Shown here: positions 4,213-8,433 of the stretch, piece by piece
Layout: each line of letters opens with the position of its first letter
Position numbering within the stretch: the stretch's first letter is position 1
Origin: JBGPEQ01 sp035518775
GTDB lineage: Bacteria > Pseudomonadota > Alphaproteobacteria > Dongiales > Dongiaceae
Assembly (NCBI GenBank): GCA_035518775.1
Contig: DATIXH010000308.1
Span: forward strand, 1-8,433
Direction: 5' to 3'
DNA: 8,433 nt
The notes under the pieces: model-generated
What the model saw: only the letters and a program-made list of their open reading frames with translations
The model's database searches: none
What the model was told of the DNA's origin: nothing
Translations under genes and position numbers: made by a program

Positions 4213-6030
4213 ATGCTGGATGGCGGCCAATCCTCCGGGTCCCAAACATCGGTCTCGCAGGCCATTAGATCATTGCTGAACGATGATGCGTCGCGGCGCG
4301 TGCCGCTCAATCTGCGCGCGCAGCTCGCGGAGATCGGCGTCGGCAGCACCGAGCGCGTCATCATCGACGGGATGCCGTTGGGTGCCTCGCTCACGAAGGG
4401 CCAATGCAAGGCCGGGCGCAACTGGACGATTCTGCCGCATGAGCTGGACGACATCGATTTCGTCGCCGCCCAGGCGGACGGGGAGACCCACACGCTGGCG
4501 GTCTTCGTCCTGACTCCCGACCCGGTCGACCCCGACCTCGCGAAGACCAAGGGGCAGATCCAGATCACGATCAACACGCCGCTCGCCGCGCAGCCGGCGC
4601 CGGCGGAGGCTGCAGCGGCGGACGACCTGCCGGACAACGTCATCCGCCTGCCCGGCGAACATCCCGTCGCCACAGTCCCAGAGCTGCCTCCCGAGATCGA
4701 GGCAAGCGACGAGATCCGCACGGCGGTGGAGCAATACATCGCGGTTGCGCAGGCCGAGTGGCAGGCCGAGACCACACGTCAGGTATCGGCGGCGGAGGCG
4801 CGGATCCGCGCCCAGCACCAGGACCAGCTGGCTGTAATAGAAGGCCTGCTGGCCACCGAGGAGCAGACGCGCACGGCCGCGCTCGAGGCCAAATGGCAGG
4901 CCGAAGTCGAGCGTCAGGTCGCGGCCGCCGAGGCCCGCCTGGTCGGCCGGCATAAGGAGCAGATGGCCTCCGTCGAGGCGCGCTGGCGCGTCAAGCAGGC
5001 GGTGGTGCGCCCAGGCCGCGACGGAACGCCCGCCATCGACATCGACACGCTGATCGACGAGGAGCGCCAGCGCTGGCGGACCGAGCAGAGCGAGGCTCTG
5101 GCGGCGGCGCGCGCCGAATGGGAAACGATGGCCGAGCGCCGCCTGGCGGATGCCCGCGCCGAGTGGCAGATCGACGAGGCGCGACGCGTGGCCGCGGTGC
5201 GCGAGAACTGGCTGGCCGAGCAGGCGAGCTTCCGCAGCGCTGCAGAAACCGAATGGAAGGCCGAGCTCGAGCGGCAGGTTGCCGCCGTCGAGGCCCGTCT
5301 CAATGCCCAGCGCGACGAGGAGATGCGGGCCGCCGAGGCGCGCTGGCGCTCCGAGGCCGACTTGCGTGGCTCGCCGACGAGCAACGCCGAGATGGAGGCC
5401 CAGGTCGAGGCCCGGCTGCGCACCGAGTACGACGCGCGCATGGCCGCGGCCGAAGCCAAGCTGTCACAGGAGTATCGCGAGCGCCTGGCGAGCCTGGAGG
5501 CCGCTTGGCAAGCCAAGGCCGACGAGCGGGTCGCGGCGGCCGGCGTCTCGCAGGACAAGATCGACGCCGCCCTCGCGGCCGCGCACACGACTTGGCAGAG
5601 CGAGGAGGCCGAGCGGCGCGCCCGTCTCGAGGCCGAGATGCAGGCCGCCGCGCAGCAGCAGGTCGCGGCCATCGAGACGCAGCTCACGGCGCTCTACGAC
5701 ATGCGCCTCGCCGCGGCCGAGGTGGCGTGGAAGCGCGGCGACGCCGAGCGGATCGCCGCCATCGAGCTCACTTGGCGCAAGGCCGAGGCCGAGCGCATGG
5801 CCGCTGCCGAGGCGAAGTGGCGCACCGAGCATGACCGCCGCATGGAGGTCGTGCTGCAGAACGCCGTCAACATGATCAAGGGCCAGTTCGGCACGATGAC
5901 CGGCAACATGCTGCCGGCGATCAGCCCGTCGGCGCCGATGCCGACCCGCCCCGAGTCCAAGGAAGAACGCAAGGCCGAGGCGGAGCTGACGGAGAAGGTG
6001 ACGCACCTGCGCGCCGTCGCAGCTGCCTAA
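4213..6030 (+). CDS. Long helical rod protein with N-terminal beta head, paralogue 2 (605 aa)
   Basis: This is a paralogue of the protein at 2349. Residues 30-125 repeat the head fold (VPLNLRAQL, IIDGMPLGASLTKG, NWTILPHELDD, ETHTLAVFVLTPDP). A short acidic, Pro-containing linker follows (about 126-168). Then comes a helical rod from about 170 to 550 with tryptophans at 183, 228, 258, 288, 303, 318, 333, 348, 378, 432, 461, 506, 521 and 536. The first nine are exactly in one 15-residue register. The last 100 residues of the rod align without gaps to paralogue 1 at about half identity, through EVVLQN and MIKGQF. No signal peptide, membrane segment or enzyme motif is seen. The ATG at 4213 has a weak GGGG 9 bases before it; a TTG at 4147 would add 22 residues of AT-rich, non-typical sequence and is less likely. 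It is the larger version, with extra rod units. Role unknown; a structural or scaffold function is inferred. Confidence 0.88.
   Translation: MLDGGQSSGSQTSVSQAIRSLLNDDASRRVPLNLRAQLAEIGVGSTERVIIDGMPLGASLTKGQCKAGRNWTILPHELDDIDFVAAQADGETHTLAVFVLTPDPVDPDLAKTKGQIQITINTPLAAQPAPAEAAAADDLPDNVIRLPGEHPVATVPELPPEIEASDEIRTAVEQYIAVAQAEWQAETTRQVSAAEARIRAQHQDQLAVIEGLLATEEQTRTAALEAKWQAEVERQVAAAEARLVGRHKEQMASVEARWRVKQAVVRPGRDGTPAIDIDTLIDEERQRWRTEQSEALAAARAEWETMAERRLADARAEWQIDEARRVAAVRENWLAEQASFRSAAETEWKAELERQVAAVEARLNAQRDEEMRAAEARWRSEADLRGSPTSNAEMEAQVEARLRTEYDARMAAAEAKLSQEYRERLASLEAAWQAKADERVAAAGVSQDKIDAALAAAHTTWQSEEAERRARLEAEMQAAAQQQVAAIETQLTALYDMRLAAAEVAWKRGDAERIAAIELTWRKAEAERMAAAEAKWRTEHDRRMEVVLQNAVNMIKGQFGTMTGNMLPAISPSAPMPTRPESKEERKAEAELTEKVTHLRAVAAA
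4759..5862 (+). repeat. Degenerate 45-bp (15-residue) repeats of rod protein 2
   Basis: The rod is made of 45-bp units starting at TGG codons, with consensus W-x-x-E-x-E-R-x-V-A-A-x-E-A-R. Where Trp is missing at the unit start, Leu or another hydrophobic residue often stands there (for example EARL before VGRHKE). Trp gaps are 45, 30, 30, 15, 15, 15, 15, 30, 54, 29, 45, 15 and 15 residues. The 54-residue gap contains a GSPTS break near residue 386. Units differ enough in DNA that recent slippage is unlikely; the period is kept at protein level. Confidence 0.82.
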
Positions 6031-6056
6031 GACGCATCCAACGCAGACGATCTTTG

Positions 6057-6087
6057 GGGCGGCCCATGGGCCGCCCTTTCTGCTTTC
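6057..6087 (+). terminator. Intrinsic terminator after rod protein gene 2
   Basis: A perfect 20-bp palindrome (GGGCGGCCCA and its complement, 6057-6076) is followed by TTTCTGCTTTC. It starts 26 bases after the stop at 6030 and separates this unit from the convergent exporter operon ending at 6100. Read on the - strand it lacks a T-tract, so it serves mainly the + strand. Confidence 0.8.
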
Positions 6088-6099
6088 GGCGACCTGCCC

Positions 6100-7239
6100 T
6101 CAATCCAGCGTCTGCCGGTAGCGGCGCAGGGCGAGCGTGGCGACCGCCAACAGGAACAGCGCAATCGGCCAAAGCTGCGGCAGGATTTCGGCGAGGCCGT
6201 TCCCCTTGAGCAGGATGCCGCGGACGATGCGCAGGAAATGGGTGAGTGGCAGAAGCTCGCCCAGCCACTGAGCCCACTCGGGCATCCCCCTGAACGGAAA
6301 CATGAAACCCGACAGCAGCATCGACGGCAGGAAGAAGAACATGCTCATCTGCATGGCCTGCATCTGGCTGCGCGCCAGGGTCGAGAAGGTGAAGCCCATG
6401 GCGAGGTTGGCGGCGATGAAGACGGAAACGCAACCGACCAGGAGCGCCAGGCTGCCGACCATGGGCACGCCGAACAAAAGGACCGCGGTGCCGAGGATGA
6501 CGCACATCTGCACGAAGCCGACGAGCACGAACGGGATGATCTTGCCGAGCATCACCTCGAGCGGCCGCACCGGCGTCGCCAGCAGGTTCTCCATCGTGCC
6601 GCGCTCGAACTCGCGGGTGACGGCGACGGCGGTCAGCATCGCCAGGGTCATGGTGAGAATGGTGCCCATGAGGCCGGGCACGATGTTGTATTCGGTGATG
6701 CCCTCGGGATTGTAGCGGCGGTGGATGCGCACCTCGAAGGGCGGGTCGCCCGGCTGCAGCGCACGCAGCGGGCCGATGAGATCGTGCACCAGCGCGGTCT
6801 GGTTCAGCTGCGACAGGGCCGCGAGCGCGTTGCCGGTGGCGACGGGATCGGTCGCATCGGCCTCCACGAGCAGTGCCGGCTTCTCGCCGCGCTGCAGCCG
6901 GCGGCTGAAATCGGTGGGAATCTCGACGACGAACTGCACATCGCCGCGGGCGATCATCTCGCCGGCCTGGGCGGGACTGTCGGGCCAGGCGACGACGCGG
7001 AAATAGGTGGTGTTCTCGAGCGCGCGCACGATCGAGCGCGCGAAGGTGCCGCTGTCGCCGACCACCACGGCCGTCGGCAGGGCGCGCGGATCGGCGTTGA
7101 TGGCGTAGCCGAACATGATGAGCTGCATGATGGGGATGCCGACCATCATCGCGAAGGTCAGGCGGTCGCGCAGCATCTGGATGAATTCCTTCACCAGCAC
7201 GGCGCGGAAGCGCGTGACCGAGAAAGAGCGGCCGGTCAT
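6100..7239 (-). CDS. ABC-2 type transporter permease (YbhS/YhhJ-like)
   Basis: This 379-residue inner membrane protein is the permease of an ABC exporter of the drug/small-molecule ABC-2 family. The N-terminal KEFIQMLRDR (17-26) followed by a membrane segment (about 27-47, ending FGYAIN) is typical of the group. A periplasmic domain of about 120 residues follows (PTAVVVGDSG through the PEGI stretch near 175). Five more membrane segments fill the C-terminal half. The conserved EFERGTMENLLATPVRPLEV, which lies between segments and contacts the ATPase, is present. The start at 7239 has GGGAGG nine bases upstream and overlaps the ATPase stop by ATGA. It is the last gene of the operon. Only one permease follows the ATPase here, so it may form a homodimer. 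The substrate cannot be told from sequence. Confidence 0.92.
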   Translation of the reverse strand: MTGRSFSVTRFRAVLVKEFIQMLRDRLTFAMMVGIPIMQLIMFGYAINADPRALPTAVVVGDSGTFARSIVRALENTTYFRVVAWPDSPAQAGEMIARGDVQFVVEIPTDFSRRLQRGEKPALLVEADATDPVATGNALAALSQLNQTALVHDLIGPLRALQPGDPPFEVRIHRRYNPEGITEYNIVPGLMGTILTMTLAMLTAVAVTREFERGTMENLLATPVRPLEVMLGKIIPFVLVGFVQMCVILGTAVLLFGVPMVGSLALLVGCVSVFIAANLAMGFTFSTLARSQMQAMQMSMFFFLPSMLLSGFMFPFRGMPEWAQWLGELLPLTHFLRIVRGILLKGNGLAEILPQLWPIALFLLAVATLALRRYRQTLD

Positions 7240-8165
7240 CGGCGATCGCCTCCCACGCGTGCGAGCGTGTGGATGAAGACGTCCTCCAGCGAGGCGCGCG
7301 CCGGTTCCCAGTGGTAGCGCGGGTCGGCGCGGAACGGCGCGATGCTGGCCTCGATCCGATCGGGGTCGGTGCCGGTGGCGTGGAGAGTCGTGCCGAAGGC
7401 GGCCACCATGTCGATGCCGGGCTGCCCCTTCAGCTTGTGCTGCAGCTCCGGCAGGTCGGGCCCGGTAACGGCCCAGGTCGTGAGGCCGGAGCCCGCCACG
7501 ACCTCGTCGACCGAGCCCACAAGCAGCAGCTTGCCCCAGGCCAGGTAGGCGATGCGGTGGCAGCGCTCGGCCTCGTCCATGTAGTGCGTGCTGACGAGGA
7601 TGGTGACGCCGGATGCCGCGAGCTCATGGATCATCTCCCAGAACTCGCGGCGCGCATTGGGATCGACGCCGGCGGTAGGTTCGTCGAGCAGGAGCAGATC
7701 GGGCTTGTGCAGCACGCAGGCGGCCAGCGCCAGCCGCTGCTTCCAGCCGCCCGAGAGCGCGCCTGCCAGCTGATCGCGCCGCGGCGCCAGGCCGAAGCGC
7801 TCGAGCGTCTCGTCCACCCGCTCCTTCAAGGGCCGCACGTCGTACATGCGGCCGATGAAGTCGAGGTTCTGGCGGATCGAGAGGTCCTCGTAGAGGCCGA
7901 AGCGCTGCGTCATGTAGCCGACGCGCTTCTTGATCTCGCCGGCTTGGGTACGGATGTCGAAGCCAAGGCAGGCGCCCTCCCCTGCATCCGGCGTCAGCAG
8001 GCCGCAGAGCATGCGGATGGTCGTCGTCTTGCCGCTGCCGTTGGGCCCGAGGAAGCCGAAGATCATGCCGCGCGGCACCTCGATGGCGAAGTCCTTCACC
8101 ACCGTCTTCTCGCCGAAGCGTTTTGCCAACCCGGTGACTCGGATCGCCGGCCGCGTGTCGTTCAT
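7236..8165 (-). CDS. ABC transporter ATP-binding protein (YbhF/DrrA-type)
   Basis: This 309-residue protein is the ATPase that drives the adjacent ABC-2 permease on the cytoplasmic face. All motifs are intact: Walker A GPNGSGKTT (40-48), Q-loop Gln86 (MTQRFGLYEDLS), signature LSGGWKQRLALA (136-147), Walker B LLLLDEP (156-162) and H-loop His193 in STHYMDEAE. The C-terminal 75 residues form the accessory domain of exporter ATPases and end in SLEDVFIHTLARV, typical of DrrA/YbhF proteins. It has a single nucleotide-binding domain, unlike E. coli YbhF with two, so it should act as a homodimer. The ATG at 8165 (MNDTRPAIRVTGL) is chosen because it overlaps the upstream gene's stop by ATGA and the domain begins directly after it; the longer frame to 8345 has no homology. 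It is coupled to the genes on both sides. Confidence 0.95.
   Translation of the reverse strand: MNDTRPAIRVTGLAKRFGEKTVVKDFAIEVPRGMIFGFLGPNGSGKTTTIRMLCGLLTPDAGEGACLGFDIRTQAGEIKKRVGYMTQRFGLYEDLSIRQNLDFIGRMYDVRPLKERVDETLERFGLAPRRDQLAGALSGGWKQRLALAACVLHKPDLLLLDEPTAGVDPNARREFWEMIHELAASGVTILVSTHYMDEAERCHRIAYLAWGKLLLVGSVDEVVAGSGLTTWAVTGPDLPELQHKLKGQPGIDMVAAFGTTLHATGTDPDRIEASIAPFRADPRYHWEPARASLEDVFIHTLARVGGDRR
7249..7254 (-). promoter_or_regulatory. Ribosome binding site of the permease gene
   Basis: On the - strand GGGAGG lies nine bases before the ATG at 7239-7237, inside the end of the ATPase gene. It fixes the permease start and allows independent initiation in addition to ATGA coupling. Confidence 0.75.
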
Positions 8166-8433
8166 GGCCCGCCGAGCGCGACGTCGACCGGTTGGCCGAC
8201 GCGGAGCGCCTCCGGATGCTCGCTCGGCCGCGCCTCGACCATGAACACCAGGCGTGTGCGTTCCTCGCGGCTGTAGATCACGGGAGGCGTGTATTCGGCG
8301 CGCGGCGAGATGAAATGGACGATGGCCGGGATGGGTGCGGCACAACCGTCGCAGCTGACCAGCACGCTCTGCCCGACCCTCACCTGCGCCACGATCGCCT
8401 GCGGCACGAAGAAGCGCACCTTCACATTCGCCG
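8162..8433 (-). CDS. HlyD-family membrane fusion protein, C-terminal end (partial)
   Basis: Only the last 90 residues or so are in the window; the 5' part lies beyond 8433. The frame is open to the edge (ANVKVRFFVPQ before the visible GTG at 8425), so that GTG is internal. The stretch is characteristic of the YbhG/YhiI group of periplasmic adaptor proteins: VKVRFFVPQ, VSCDGC, FISPRAEYTPPVIYS, RTRLVFMVEARP and a final VGQPVDVAL. These proteins are anchored in the inner membrane and connect an ABC exporter to an outer membrane channel. The stop overlaps the ATPase start by ATGA, the usual order for these operons. The missing part should carry an N-terminal membrane anchor and coiled-coil hairpin. 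Confidence 0.92.
   Translation of the reverse strand, partial: ANVKVRFFVPQAIVAQVRVGQSVLVSCDGCAAPIPAIVHFISPRAEYTPPVIYSREERTRLVFMVEARPSEHPEALRVGQPVDVALGGP

Noticed and set aside
4759..5862. CRISPR array or DNA tandem repeat as explanation of the 45-bp period
   Set aside because: The units are degenerate at DNA level, have no spacer structure and keep an intact reading frame; the period belongs to the protein.
6238..7317. Long + strand open frame opposite the permease
   Set aside because: The product is His/Glu/Ala-rich without domain features and lies fully opposite a clearly recognised permease gene.
7269..8276. Long + strand open frame opposite the ATPase
   Set aside because: It lies opposite a gene with all ABC ATPase motifs; its own product has no recognisable pattern.
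8166..8345. Upstream extension of the ATPase to 8345
   Set aside because: It overlaps the membrane fusion protein in another frame, whose sequence is clearly conserved; the ATGA overlap at 8162-8165 supports the shorter start.

Overview
The window reads as a chromosomal segment of a GC-rich alphaproteobacterium. The evidence is strongly GC-biased third codon positions, a heterotetrameric sarcosine oxidase operon end of the type common in this class, and a YbhG-like exporter whose proteins look alphaproteobacterial. A Rhodospirillales- or Hyphomicrobiales-like host is plausible, but the genus cannot be read from the sequence.

Layout. (1) Positions 1-1632 hold the end of a sox operon on the + strand: the folate-binding C-terminal part of the sarcosine oxidase alpha subunit (soxA, cut by the window start) and the gamma subunit (soxG), overlapping by 8 bp. 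(2) Positions 1661-2035 encode a small exported protein of unknown function, 28 bp behind soxG with a good ribosome binding site. (3) Positions 2036-6030 hold two tandem + strand paralogues, each behind an AT-richer leader of about 270-310 bp. Each encodes a beta-type head domain, a linker, a long Ala/Glu/Arg-rich helical rod and a conserved C-terminal end. The rod is built on a 15-residue repeat marked by tryptophans. I know no named function for them, and they are the most interesting part of the window. (4) A perfect 20-bp palindrome at 6057-6076 followed by a T-rich stretch ends this unit. (5) Positions 6100-8433 lie on the - strand and encode a drug-export-type ABC system in the order membrane fusion protein (partial), ATPase, ABC-2 permease, joined by two ATGA overlaps.

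How the genes relate. The sox genes encode parts of one enzyme that oxidatively demethylates sarcosine and passes the one-carbon unit to tetrahydrofolate. The exporter genes form one translationally coupled operon whose products should span both membranes. The two rod proteins probably act together or as alternatives: they share head and tail and differ in linker and rod length. Their leaders share a 15-bp motif (13 of 15 bases identical), which suggests common control. Neither has a signal peptide or membrane segment that I can see. Their 15-residue repeat predicts a right-handed coiled coil, so an intracellular scaffold or filament is a reasonable but unproven idea.
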